DNA from: Sthenelais limicola
Taxonomy: Eukaryota; Annelida; Polychaeta; Phyllodocida; Sigalionidae
DNA length: 64,000 bases
Direction: 5' to 3'
NCBI GenBank assembly: GCA_942159475.1
Contig: OW804095.1
Location: 147,168,314 to 147,232,313, forward strand
This document shows, in pieces, positions 34,681 through 45,900 of this stretch. The notes under the pieces were generated by a model. The model did not search any database and was not told the origin of the DNA. It was given only the letters and a program-made list of their open reading frames with translations. Position 1 is the stretch's first letter, and each line of letters opens with the position of its first letter. The position numbers and the translations under genes were made by a program.

Positions 34681-35394
34681 GAAGAGCAGGAGGAAAGGGG
34701 AGGAAACAGACGGAGGAGTGTGGGAGGTGGGGGGGGGGCAGATAAACCACTTCATCTCACTAAATAATTACAGATGAAATGTAGGGAAACATTAACAACA
34801 AGTTTATTAACGGTTAATATGAAAGAGCACGGCGTCGATAAAACTGTATAATGATGTTTCTTAGTTTGTTTTTTCCCAAAACTCTCTCCACTAACAATGT
34901 GAGATGAGCAAGGATACTTTGTTTTTATTACTTTTATTTTATCATGTCTGTAAAATTTGTACTGTAAAAATTCTAGCATATAATAGTATATTGTATCAAC
35001 ATCTGATCATATATTTTTCACAGTAGAGTTGATGTACTAGCTTCTTTTTCTTTAAATGATTCAGGCTGTCCTGAAAATATTCATGCTGCATGTGTGGAAG
35101 TGTTGTAGACCTGAATAATATATTTTCCAAATAAAAAAAAATCGTTAACAAGTTAAATGCTGCTGGAACCAGTACACCCCCTAGCATCAACATTTAGGTA
35201 AAACAAATGGATTTGCTATAGGCCATAATTTTCTGTTACTCACACTGTACTTGTTAGTATATTGAAGTACTTTGAACTAAATAATATAGTTAATATGCCG
35301 TAGGTATCATTGGAAATTGACAGTGCTGACCTTTTCCCCATCACTTGATGTCCGCTTAATGCGAAATAAGGATAATTATACAATATAAAACCTT
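34681..35394. other. Intergenic, nothing recognised
   Basis: AT-rich noncoding DNA after the purine array. ATTCAGGCTGTCCTGAAAATAT near 35060 recurs in related form near 60750, a dispersed repeat of unknown kind, here reading opposite to an AATAAA-like end. Confidence 0.4.
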
Positions 35395-35650
35395 ATAGCG
35401 GAACTCCACTATAGGTAAAAAACGGCGCCAACAGGCAAAATTCGTCGCCGACATTTCTAAAAATTCGGAAAATTCGACATGACTAAAAATTCTAGTAGAT
35501 GAGGGGGTAAAATAGGTTGTTGGCAACACATTTATTTGTTGCCAACAATTGCAAAATATCTAACTTGATTAGATATTTTGTCGCAAAAAATTCGTCACAG
35601 CCGTTTTGGCCTGTTGGCGCCATTTTTTACCTATAGTGGAGTTCCGCTAT
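35395..35650. mobile_element. 256-bp inverted-repeat element (family F)
   Basis: Ends ATAGCGGAACTCCACTATAG / CTATAGTGGAGTTCCGCTAT continue inward as GTAAAAAACGGCGCCAACAG / CTGTTGGCGCCATTTTTTAC, giving arms of about 40 bp. No ORF; one copy in the window. Confidence 0.82.
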
Positions 35651-35993
35651 TATAACACAATTAACCTCATGCAAAGAGCAGCGCATTCATTGACCTCTAT
35701 GCATCCAGTAGGAGCAAGCACTGACCTAAACGTTTTAATTCAAGAGGAATTACTCTCTTGGTAGATAGGCTAATGTGGCTAGAAACTGAATTTGATGAAA
35801 AAAGTTGAATTTGCTACACATGTCATAGAGTATTGTTTCTCATATTGTAAGGGTGCACCTTTTGTGAAGTAGTGGCCACTGAACGAAAATCACTATTTTG
35901 GGGCTCAGCTGATGACCTAAGACCATTAGACATGTTATACGGACCACTCAGGGGCAGAGATTGCCCTCTCTAAGTTCTAGTACAGCTATATGT
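35651..35993. other. Intergenic, nothing recognised
   Basis: Noncoding, no repeat family seen. Confidence 0.4.
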
Positions 35994-36228
35994 GGGTCAG
36001 ATTTTCGGAAAATGTACAATTGACAGATGTACCCATTTAGTAAATTCTTCAAAATTAGGCTGCAATTTGGTCATTACTAGGAAAATTCGAGAATATTCAG
36101 CATTACATTGATTCTAGCAATCTGTTAGGCTAGGTTGAACTGTATTTTGAACTTTACTTTCGTCTAAAACGTGGGTTATTTGAGAAGATTAGCGAAGTTG
36201 AATTGTACATTTTCTGAAAATTTGACCT
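35994..36228 (-). mobile_element. MITE family A, copy A17
   Basis: 235-bp reversed type 1 copy; flanks ATGT/ATGT. Left end GGGTCAGATTTTCGGAAAAT, right end CTGAAAATTTGACCT. Confidence 0.85.
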
Positions 36229-36649
36229 ATGTGTCTGTCTGCATTAGAACTTTCCCTCAGCACTAGATGGCAGCATCATTTTTAAATTCATATTAAACAT
36301 AATCGTAAGTAAGTAGACCAGCAAAAGGTTCGCCCTTGAGCTGAGACATCATGCCTTTTGTGAGTATCTTAAACATATGTGTACAAAATATATTGTCAAA
36401 GATCATCCTCCAAGCAACGAGGGATCTATTTATTAACAGTCCAATTATATGTATACTCATAATAAAACTTTATCAAAAAGTACGTCTAATATAATATCAA
36501 AGAGATATTGCTCTTATATTGCCAGATTGCAAGAGAGCAACTGATACAAAATTGATATTTTACATAAACAAACATTAGATAAAAGTGTGATATCAATGTT
36601 ATGCATCATTAACCTTTAACTACTCGAGTAAGCTATTAAATCATTGAGT
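36229..36649. other. Intergenic, nothing recognised
   Basis: AT-rich spacer before the 85-bp array, with no gene. Confidence 0.4.
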
Positions 36650-38235
36650 ATCATGTACAGTAATACATGGTAGTATTCTACCCCAGAAATCAGTGGAGGA
36701 TCATCTATAGGAGCTGAACTAAACAACCTGGTAAAACACCATACAGCAATAGATGGTAGTATACTACCCCAGGAGTTAGTGGAAGACCAGCTATAGGAGC
36801 TGAACTAAGGAGCCTGCGCCGCATTTCATATATCTAAGACAGCATGTGTTAGAGGACCTAACGACAGTCGTAACCAAGTAATGAACAACACATTTTAACA
36901 CAGCGCTGTGTGGGTGTATGGGAAAATTTATCTTTATATCTGACCCATAGTTGTGCTACCATAACGAATGCACGCTGTGTTAAATATAAAACGTAAATAT
37001 AAAAGGTAAAACATGATACAGCAATAGATGGTAGTATACTACCCAGGAGTCAGTGGAAGACCAGCTATAGGACAGAACTAAACAGCCTGGTAAAACATCA
37101 TACAACAATAGATGGTAGTATACTACCCAGGAATCAGTGGAAGACCAGCTATAGGACAGAACTAAACGGTGGTAAAACATGATACAGCAATAGAGGGTAG
37201 TATACTACCCAGGAGTCAGTGGAAGACCAGCTATAGGAGCTGAACTAAACAGCCTGGTAAAGCATCATACAGCAATAGATGGTAGTATACTACCCAGGAG
37301 TCAGTAGAAGACCAGCTATAGGAGCTGAACTAAACAGCCTGGTAAAACATCATACAGCAATTGATGGTAGTATACTACCCCAGGAGTCAGTGGAAGACCA
37401 GCTATAGGAGCTGAACTATACAGCCTGGTAAAACATGATACAGCAATAGATGGTAGTATACTACCCCAGGAGTCAGTGGAAGACCAGCTATAGGAGCTGA
37501 ACTATACAGCCTGGTAAACATGATACAGCAATAGATGGTAGTATACTACCCAGGAGTCAGTGTAAGACCAGCTGTAGGACAGAACTAAACGGTGGTAAAA
37601 CATGATACAGCAATAGAGGGTAGTATACTACCCAGGAGTTAGTGAAAGACCAGCTATAGGAGCTGAACTAAACAGCCTGGTAAAGCATCATACAGCAATA
37701 GATGGTAGTATACTACCCAGGAGTCAGTGGAAGACCAGCTATAGGAGCTGAACTAAACAGCCTGGTAAACCATCATACAGCAATAGATGGTAGTATACTA
37801 CCCAGGAGTCAGTGGAAGACCAGCTATAGGAGCTGCACTATACAGCCTGGTAAAACATGATACAGCAATAGATGGTAGTATACTACCCAGGAGTCAGTGG
37901 AAGACCAGCTATAGGAGCTGAACTAAACAGCCTGGTAAACATGATACAGCAATAGATGGAAGTATACTACCCAGGAGTTAGTGGAAGACCAGCTATAGGA
38001 GCTGAACTAAACAGCCTGGTAAAACATGATACAGCAATAGATGATAGTATACTACCCAGGAGTCAGTGGAAGACCAGCTGCTACAAGAGGAGAACTAAAC
38101 AGCCTGGTAAAACATGATACAGCAATAGATGATAGTATACTACCCAGGAGTCAGTGGAAGACCAGTTATAGGGCTGGAATATAAAGCAATAGATGGTAGT
38201 ATACTACTAGTGGAAGACCAGCTGCTACCAGAGCT
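36650..38235. repeat. 85-bp minisatellite array, about 17 units
   Basis: Unit: ATGATACAGCAATAGATGGT, AGTATACTACCCAGGAGTCA, GTGGAAGACCAGCTATAGGA, GCTGAACTAAACAGCCTGGT. First units (36650-36830) are more diverged. A non-repeat insertion of about 180 bp lies at 36830-37010, and the array ends in truncated units near 38235. TAGTATACTA within each unit is a small palindrome. Minus-strand frames are by-products. Confidence 0.9.
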
Positions 38236-38293
38236 GAAGTAACCTGATACTAATAGCAATCACTTCATTTTCCTATTGAGTTGTGATCCAGTA

Positions 38294-38527
38294 GGGTCAG
38301 ATTTTCCAGAAAATGTACAATTCAATTTCACCAATCCTCTCAAATAACCTAAATATAAGACAGAAAACAGGTTCAAAATACAGTTCAACATAACCAAACA
38401 GATTGTTTGAATCAAGGCAATACCAAATAGACTCAGATATACCTAGTGTTGACGATTTTTCAGTCTAATTTAGCAAAATTTACTAAATGTTCATCTGCCA
38501 TTTGTACATTTTCTGAAAGTCTGACCC
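38294..38527 (+). mobile_element. MITE family A, copy A18
   Basis: 234-bp type 3 copy with one base added in the left end (GATTTTCCAGAAAATG). Flanks AGTA/AGTG. Confidence 0.83.
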
Positions 38528-38843
38528 AGTGACAAAGAGCAGCTCACTGATTGACTCACACAAGGAGCAGAAGCTGGTCTTAGAGAGGGTCTGTGGTGGT
38601 GGGGGAGAAGCAGTTCACTGTCAAGCAAGACTAACCAAAGATCACCATCCTAATTATAACGGCTACTGCTACTAATTAACCTTATTTAACTGGCATTAAT
38701 TAGGTTAAAAAGCTTCTCGGGGGAGGGGGTCCAGTTCATAGGTGGGTTGTTGGGTGATGGTGGCCTGTCCGGTGTGTGGCGATGGGCTTAAGATAATGTA
38801 CTAAATAGAGGATAAATAGAGGATTATGGACTAGAGCATATAT
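38528..38843. other. Intergenic, nothing recognised
   Basis: About 315 bp noncoding with small G-rich patches; no gene. Confidence 0.4.
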
Positions 38844-39247
38844 GTGATGTGTTTCAGGATATTGAGTCATAAGTCGCAAAATTGCTATTTTTCAAAGTGT
38901 TTTTTTCACAAGATCTCTTCATTGGAATGTTCTGATGTTTGGAGAGTTCACCACTTGTAGTCATATAAATCTATGTACCAAATTTCAGGACATTGTATTA
39001 AATATATTCTTGCATTTTGAAGGCCTTCGTATGGAGTATATTTAGTATATTTAGTTACTTTACTGGTAAACATTGCCAACTTTTTTTTTCAAAATAAAAA
39101 TATCAAACTGAAAAGATAGAAACACTTATTAGATACCCTTAATGTTTACACTCATTAGAATCCGCTTGTTCTCATCTTTTCAGATATGATGATATCTCAA
39201 AGTCCAATTTTTGCGACGTATGACTCATTTTCATAAAAACCCACCAC
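38844..39247 (+). mobile_element. MITE family B, copy B9
   Basis: 404-bp copy; the right end is decayed (CATAAAAACCCACCAC). Left flank ATAT; right flank AAAT. Confidence 0.82.
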
Positions 39248-39396
39248 AAATAGATTGAAAGTCTTTTAGAATAGTTGTTGGAATAATTAGTGCAAAGGTC
39301 TAACTGGTTGATTAATTTGTTAGCTGGTGAAACTCAAAGGTGTAGGGATTCAGCTAAGATCAAAGAGACCCTGGTTTATTATTTTGGCCTTTTCAT

Positions 39397-39748
39397 AATA
39401 GGGGGTTTGCATGTCTCACTGCGCATGTCTATTGCAGTGCATGCTGGTATAGATTCTGTCAAAATCTGACATACAAATATTTAGCAACAATTTTATCGAA
39501 AATTGCAAGAATGTTTTCACCAATATCAGAGCTTGTATAGATGATCTATGAAAAACCAAATGCATGATGGGAAAGATGGAGGCTTGTGTTATGGAAATAT
39601 CTATAAACATTGATATTGGACTTTAGAGCACAGATATATATTCCATGCTGAACATGACATGTCTTCTATAGATTTTACACTGTACCATTAGTCCCATAAT
39701 TCCATGCGAATCAAGATTCAAAATGGCGGCTATGCAAATCCCCTATTG
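39397..39748 (-). mobile_element. MITE family C, copy C8
   Basis: Complete reversed C copy, TA-GGGGGTTTGCATGTCT to GGCTATGCAAATCCCC-TA. Confidence 0.85.
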
Positions 39749-39903
39749 TTATGATCATTGATATGCATAGTCCTGATGAACATGTAAGCAGGTAAAACTC
39801 ATCAAAATATACCTTAGATTGAGACTAAAAGCATTAATAACCTCCACTTCCGGCCTGTTGGTGCAGAATCCTCTTAATGTTGGTCATTAACCCTTTAACA
39901 TTA

Positions 39904-40138
39904 GGGTCAGATTTTCAGAAAATGTACAATTCAACTTCGCCAATCTTCTCAAATAACCCAAATTTCAGACGGAAATAAAGTTCAAAATACAGTTCAACCT
40001 AACCAAACATATTGCTAGAATCAATGCAATCCCAAATATACTCGAATTTACCTAGTATTGACGAAATTGCAGCCTAATTTAGCAGAATTTACTCAATGTG
40101 TACAGCTGCCAATTGTACATTTTCTGAAAATCTGACCC
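39904..40138 (+). mobile_element. MITE family A, copy A19
   Basis: 235-bp type 1 copy with well-preserved ends; flanks ATTA/ATTG. Confidence 0.87.
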
Positions 40139-40267
40139 ATTGCGTACTCCTTTTGGACTAAAGGCGCAGGTGGCCAGAGTGGCGAGGTTTCTGGATGGAA
40201 GAGTTTAAAAATTAACATTAAAGGAGATGTTATGAAGGATAAAGGGTGGACTCCACCTGGCTCTGGT

Positions 40268-40405
40268 AAGCTCTGTGGTAAGTCTTGCGGTAGTGCTGTG
40301 CTGATTCTGTAGGTGGAGAGAAATGACGAGATCACTGGCCAAGTAGGCAGGACCTCACCACTCCTCACCATCACAGCACCATCGCAAGGCTTACCGCAGA
40401 GCCTA
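40268..40405. repeat. Imperfect inverted repeat of about 138 bp
   Basis: AGCTCTGTGGTAAGTCTTGC and GCAAGGCTTACCGCAGAGCC, with GTAGTGCTGTG / CACAGCACCAT inward, form arms of about 30 bp. A related piece (ACTGCAGAGCTTACCACAG) lies at about 40802, on the far side of a retrotransposon-like tail. Confidence 0.55.
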
Positions 40406-40800
40406 CTGTAATTGTAAGCATTAGAAATGTATATTCGAATGTAAAAGTCATAACCTCTTGCAACTGTTATCCTAACTTGTCCAATAATAGTACACTATTG
40501 GCGAGATAACGATATATTGATCACATGTCAACTCCAAAACGAGTTATTAATCTTCCAATAAGGTATATTATTATTGGGTATATCTGTTAATCATTTCTAT
40601 GTCTTTAACATCATCCTCTATTAACTAACTCATATTATATGTTCACCTCAGTCCTATACGATAATAATCTCTCTAAATTAAAGGTAACTGTCGGTAGAAA
40701 TGGAACTTATGTTTCATATAGACATGTAGACCTCTTTGTGATTTATCTCTATGTATTCTACGATCCCTTAGACAAAATAAAAGATTTTCTTTTCTTATCT
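40406..40800 (+). other. Intergenic; ends in a LINE-like tail
   Basis: The last 100 bp (GTGATTTATCTCTATG ... AGACAAAATAAAAGATTTTC then TTTTCTTATCTTA) resembles a truncated retrotransposon tail with a TTATC remnant. Earlier sequence has no recognised content. Confidence 0.4.
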
Positions 40801-40839
40801 TACTGCAGAGCTTACCACAGTCAGTGGAGCCCCCGCTTA

Positions 40840-40960
40840 ACACCACAACCTCAAACTTCAGTATTTTGCTGCTTTATTATAGCATAAGTTGGTACATAAT
40901 AAGTCACTACATTTTGACCTAGTGGCGGTCTTCTTCAGGTGATTCAGGTGATTAAAGGAC
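40840..40960 (-). repeat. Possible Penelope-like element tail fragment with degenerate ribozyme-like hairpin
   Basis: On the minus strand: CACCTGAAGAAGACCGCC, ACTAGGTCAAAATGTAGTGA. CTGAAGA, a GACC/GGTC stem and then AAAA resemble a mutated hammerhead core (CTGATGA, stem II, GAAA), as found in pseudo-LTRs of PLEs. No coding sequence adjoins it. Weak call. Confidence 0.35.
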
Positions 40961-41234
40961 ATGACCCAAAGTGTATTAATACCGAGGCGTTCAGATGATA
41001 GAGATTTCCCCAAGTAGAGATTTTACTGTATCACAATGGAAGTACCATTGAATGATACAAGTGTGTTCAATGAAATAAGAATTTGATTTTTACTAAACTC
41101 TCAGGGATTATTCCTTACTACATGAAAGAAAAGTGAAAAAGTGTGTCACTGAATTAGTTTGTTTTCTCTACAGTTGCTTGAATTTAACAGAGCTTTAGAA
41201 TGGGAGTCTGTGACAATGGGATAATGTGATATAT
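40961..41234. other. Intergenic, nothing recognised
   Basis: Noncoding spacer. Confidence 0.35.
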
Positions 41235-41469
41235 GGGTCTGATCGTCAGAAAATGTACAATTGGCAGCTCTACACATTTAGTAAAATCTGCTGAATAAGG
41301 CTGAAAAATGATAAATACCCGGTATATCTGAGTATATTTTGGACTATGTTGTTTTAAAATACCTGTTCTGTTATGTTAAACTGCATTTTGAAGCTCATTT
41401 TTGTCTTAAATGTGGGTTATTTGAGAGGATTGTTGAAGTGGAACTGTACATTTTCTGGCGATCTGACCC
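41235..41469 (-). mobile_element. MITE family A, copy A20
   Basis: 235-bp reversed type 2 copy with diverged ends (GGGTCTGATCGTCAGAAAAT, TTCTGGCGATCTGACCC). Left flank ATAT; right flank TTAT. Confidence 0.82.
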
Positions 41470-41634
41470 TTATATATACATGTGGTAACCCACAATATTC
41501 ACTAAAGGTTTCCCCTGCATGCATATATATGCTACAGATGGTGGAAAAACATACGTTGTGTGGGTAAAACAATGTTGCCGTATTTACTTATAAAGATATA
41601 ATGATTTTTATTCACGCAATAATAACATGAATAT

Positions 41635-41758
41635 GTGATTAATTTCTCGAGATTTTGTGTCTGAGGCATTTGCTTGAAAATAAACCCCGAGGCCCGGAGG
41701 GCCGAGGGGTTTATTTTCAAGCAAAAGCCGAAGACACAAAATCGAGAGAATTAATCAC
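41635..41758. repeat. 124-bp near-perfect palindrome upstream of the recombinase gene
   Basis: GTGATTAATTTCTCGAGATT ... AATCGAGAGAATTAATCAC, with TTTGTGTCTGAGGC and TTGCTTGAAAATAAACCCC matched inward on the other arm, and GGCCCGGAGGGCC at the centre. Arms of about 55 bp. Could be a foldback element or one terminus of a larger element. Confidence 0.8.
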
Positions 41759-42959
41759 TTTAATAGCCGATTTTTGGATTCAATACTACTGTTTAAACAC
41801 ATATTAACCAATATTAGGCTTCAAAAAAGGTTGTAGATGTACTTACAGCAGGATGAATTTCAATAATTTAGCTCCTCCACTCGAACACATGGGTTACTCT
41901 TTTACGTCTGACATGGAAAGGACCGAGTCAAATGCAGCCTTTATAACATCCAAATCAGGATGTTTTACACATTTTAACCCATCACATTCTAATATTTAGA
42001 TTATTTTACCTATTTCTAACCAATATCACATATGTACACGTAATCATAACTTCAGAATGTCGTTTACGTCAGCCGCACTCTCCGTTCCAGAAACAAACGA
42101 AGCTTCCACTTTTTGCATGCAACCAAGCATCAGACTTCCGGTTTACGAATGCCGTGTCCGTGTCTCTAGGGACTTAAAAAAGAAATAAATAAAAGATTTG
42201 AATCGGTAGAAATGTTTTAAATGTTGTTTTAGCCCGATAGCGAAGTTTTCCTCTATGGAAATCAAGTAATAAATGAATGGCGAGTTTAGAAACCATGTGT
42301 TTACACGCCCGCAAGTTTGCACGCTTTAGTCGGAAACTATAGGACAATGCGACGGCTGGCAGAATGAACATCCAGGTACAACAGCCAATCAGAGGTGCGT
42401 ATTTACGTAGTCACTTTTCAAACCGGCCGGCGTGTTTTCGCAAGGATCCGCTGCTTGCTATCCAAAGCATCAGCGACTTCCGGTTTTCCAATGCCGTGTT
42501 GCGTGTGTCTAGGGACTTAAAAAAAGAAAGAAATAAAATATTTGAATCGGTAGAAATGTTTTAAATAGTGTTTTAAGCCGATAACGAAGTTTTCTTGTCT
42601 TGAAATCACGGATTAGCGATTTAAAAGTGATACATGTTTACGTTCGAGCGACAGGGGTTGCTATTTTACTGATTGGGGGGAAACGGAACGGACACGGCCA
42701 ACATGCCGCCTTCACAGGCAAGTGTTTATCGTCGAAATTATCAGGTTTTCGACAAATCAGATCATCACATTCTATTATTTAGTCAAATTGGATTCTGGAA
42801 AACAAAGATCAAACTGGAACACGTAATAATACAGTCACAATGTTGGTTTTTCACGGCCCCACTAGCCGTTCCGGAAACAAAGCACTCTTCCACTAATTGC
42901 TGCTAACTTCTAATTCCGGTTCGTAACTTCCGGCATGTTCAGACCAAAACAAAGCAACA
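41759..42959. repeat. Upstream region of recombinase gene built from duplicated modules
   Basis: CATCACATTCTAATATTTAG at about 41981 recurs at about 42764. ACTCTCCGTTCCAGAAACAAA (42078) recurs as ACTAGCCGTTCCGGAAACAAA (42860). CTTCCGGTTTACGAATGCCG ... CTAGGGACTTAAAAAAG ... GAATCGGTAGAAATGTTTTA (42134-42220) recurs at 42476-42563. The modules run up to the start codon, so promoter and 5' UTR probably lie inside. No TATA box could be assigned with confidence. Confidence 0.6.
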
Positions 42960-45900
42960 ATGGCGAGTGTGCCGGTGTTTGCTTGTGGCCAAGTAGTCGA
43001 GGCCTATTTCCGTTCCCAATGGACTATTGGTAAAATTCTTAGTACCAGCCAAAGTGGAAAACATGTTATCTACACATTCAAACCGAGAGACGGAGGTGTC
43101 ATTCGCAAAGTATATCCATACTCACTTCGAAAACATGTACCGGCAACAGAAGCAGACGATTACCTACCTGACGAGGTAATGCTCGACTTGGCTTCTGAAG
43201 ATGATTTTAGCCAAGATATACCGACTAATTCTACAAAGGTAAGTAATTATTTCACAGGAGGGATATAATATTTGTTTTAAATTATATATCACCTCAGTTG
43301 CATGCTCCACACTACCGGTACAGTGTAATTTTATTTTAATCGCAATATTTTAATTCCAGCCTCAAAAACAGGATAATACACATTATGTGGACCTCACAAC
43401 CGTTACTGATACTCCAAACACTTCTTCCGCGCCCAAACATTTGCCAATTCCATTTGTGGACTGGCCAAGGCCATCCTCCTTCAACAAGAAAAACAAAATG
43501 GTGTCCATTTTAAAGCCGGTGACAGTGACAGAGACTCAGGAAGGCATATCACAACCAACGGAGGTAATTTATCATAGTTGATAATTAATATTGTTAAATA
43601 AAAAAAGCAGGGTTCATTTAAAAACCAACACGGAATACTTATGTCGGAATTTTATAATAATGTCATTTTCTATTTAAAAGCTATTTTTTCGGCCACGTGT
43701 AGGCTACTTTTACATGTAATTGTCTAGGAAATATTTATATACTCGAATATAAGGGCAATATCATAAATAGAAAAATATTAGTATATTAAATTGGTTAAGG
43801 AATTTTTATTTCTTTTATTATTAGGACATCGTGTGTGTAGAGGTGGCCCAGACTGCAACGGCCAAGGACATATCGACTGTGGATATTTCTGGTCCCACGC
43901 CCCCCAAAAAAAGGAAAAAAGAGAAGCAGAGGGTATTCTTGGACACAACTGAGGACGAAATGGCTGCTATGATGGCTCGATGTACCTCTGAACAAACTGT
44001 CAAAACTACAGAGTGGGCAATCAGAATATTCAAAGGTTGGTAGATTTAATTTGTGCTTTAATAAATAAAAAAAATCATCCAGGTTTCAATTTAAACAGTA
44101 AATATATTAGACTTGGACATAGTAAAAACAATTAATTTTTATCAGGCAGTGCTACGGTCCTGAAGGGCCGAAGTCACAGCATATAATAATTAATCAATGC
44201 AATATATCACAAAAAAAACCATATTTTTAAAACATACTTGAGTGGATTAATTCGTTAAACATATATAAATCGCATCCTATCTCACGCAATGAGTAGACAT
44301 GTTTTTATATTTTACAGAATGGCTGGAACAACGTGGGTACAGTCAAATATTTGAAAACTTGGAAGAAACAGAGCTGGCAGTGATATTGGCGAGGTTCTAC
44401 GGACAGGTGTGTGCAGCGAATGGAAAACCATACAGCATATCTTCCTTACTATCCATTCGATGTGCCCTGAATCGTCATCTCAATGATATTCCTTACTTAA
44501 GGAATGTCCACCTGACGGCTGGACAACCCTACATATGCGCCAATAGGGTTTTACAGGGGAAAATAAGAGCTTTGGCAGAGGAGGGGCTCGATATTAATCG
44601 TGCCCGTGGTCCCATATTAAGGCAGGATTTGGCTCAAATCTATCAATCAGGTATCTTGGATAAAACAAATCCAATGGGTCTACAGAGGAGGGTTTTTTTC
44701 GAATTAATAACCCATTTTGGAAGGAGAGGAAGGGAGGGACTCGAAAAAATGAAAAAAGACCACTTTGTGATTAAAACAGATGATGATGGATCCGAATATG
44801 CTACAGTCACATATCTGCCTCTTGAGAAAAACCATCAACCAACTGGAAATCGAAGGAACAAAGGCCATGACCAGCGCCTATATGCCACTGGAGGCAGTGA
44901 CTGTGTCCTGGGGACATTGAAGTTATACTTGTCGAAATTGAACCCAAAATGTGAGAGATTTTGGCAGAGAGCTCTGAAGAAATATAAGAAGGATGACGAT
45001 TGCTGGTACGGGAACAGTCCTTTGGGTAAGGCCACATTAGGCACCATGATGTCTACTATTTCCACAGCAGCCAACTTGTCCAAGACCTATACAAATCATT
45101 GTATAAGGGCCACAACAGTAACACAGCTGCGTGGCGCCAATTTCCAAGCAGAGGACATTTGTACCACAACTGGCCACAAATCAACGGCAAGCATAAATTA
45201 TTATTCCCGAGTTACTGACAATAAAAGGAGAGAGATGTCTCACAATTTGTCTACAGCAATAGGCTACACAGTCCAGATTCCTGCAACATCTACTGCGGCT
45301 GAAACACACCCTAATCCGGAAATAAATCAGGATATGCCAGTTGGACAGGTAAAAAAAAAAAACTCAAATAATATATTAATTTTGGGTGTAAAAAAACATT
45401 ATTTATAGCCTTCCTATTTTTCCACGCAGTATTTATTACGGAAATATTTTTTAAAAAATGTGGGGGAGATTAGTAGTGTGTTTAACACATATTTATGACA
45501 TTCAGAATTTTCAAACACAGTATTTTTTCATGAAATATTCAATTAAAAATGTATTGGAGAGTATTAGGCCAATAAAGAAATTATTTATAGCTTTAGAGAA
45601 TTGAATAGTATTTATAACACAACTCACGTGACAAAAAATATATATTATTCTAAAAATGTGATATTTTACAGGTTAATGCATCGCCATTGTTGGAGCCTCC
45701 TCAGAGACGTAGTCCGGCTCATACTTACCCCAACCCAGAACACATTCAGGCTATGGAAGTTACTCAGGTAAATAAATATATCTTAGGGAATATAATTTTT
45801 CTTGTGTCGAAAACATTATTTATATCCTTCATAGGGAAAAAGGCAATATTTTTTAATCAAAGATTAAAACAACAATTGTTTGGCGATTATTAGTGTCTTA

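Noticed and set aside
33298..34777. ORFs of 265-485 codons on both strands
   Set aside because: They are generated by the 39-bp purine repeat, which keeps several frames open at once; no start context, domain or codon bias supports a gene.
36650..38235. 85-bp array as a CRISPR
   Set aside because: Adjacent units are near-identical throughout with no unique spacers, and the DNA is eukaryotic.
44807..45083. Minus-strand frames opposite recombinase exon 4
   Set aside because: Shadows of a clearly conserved catalytic exon.
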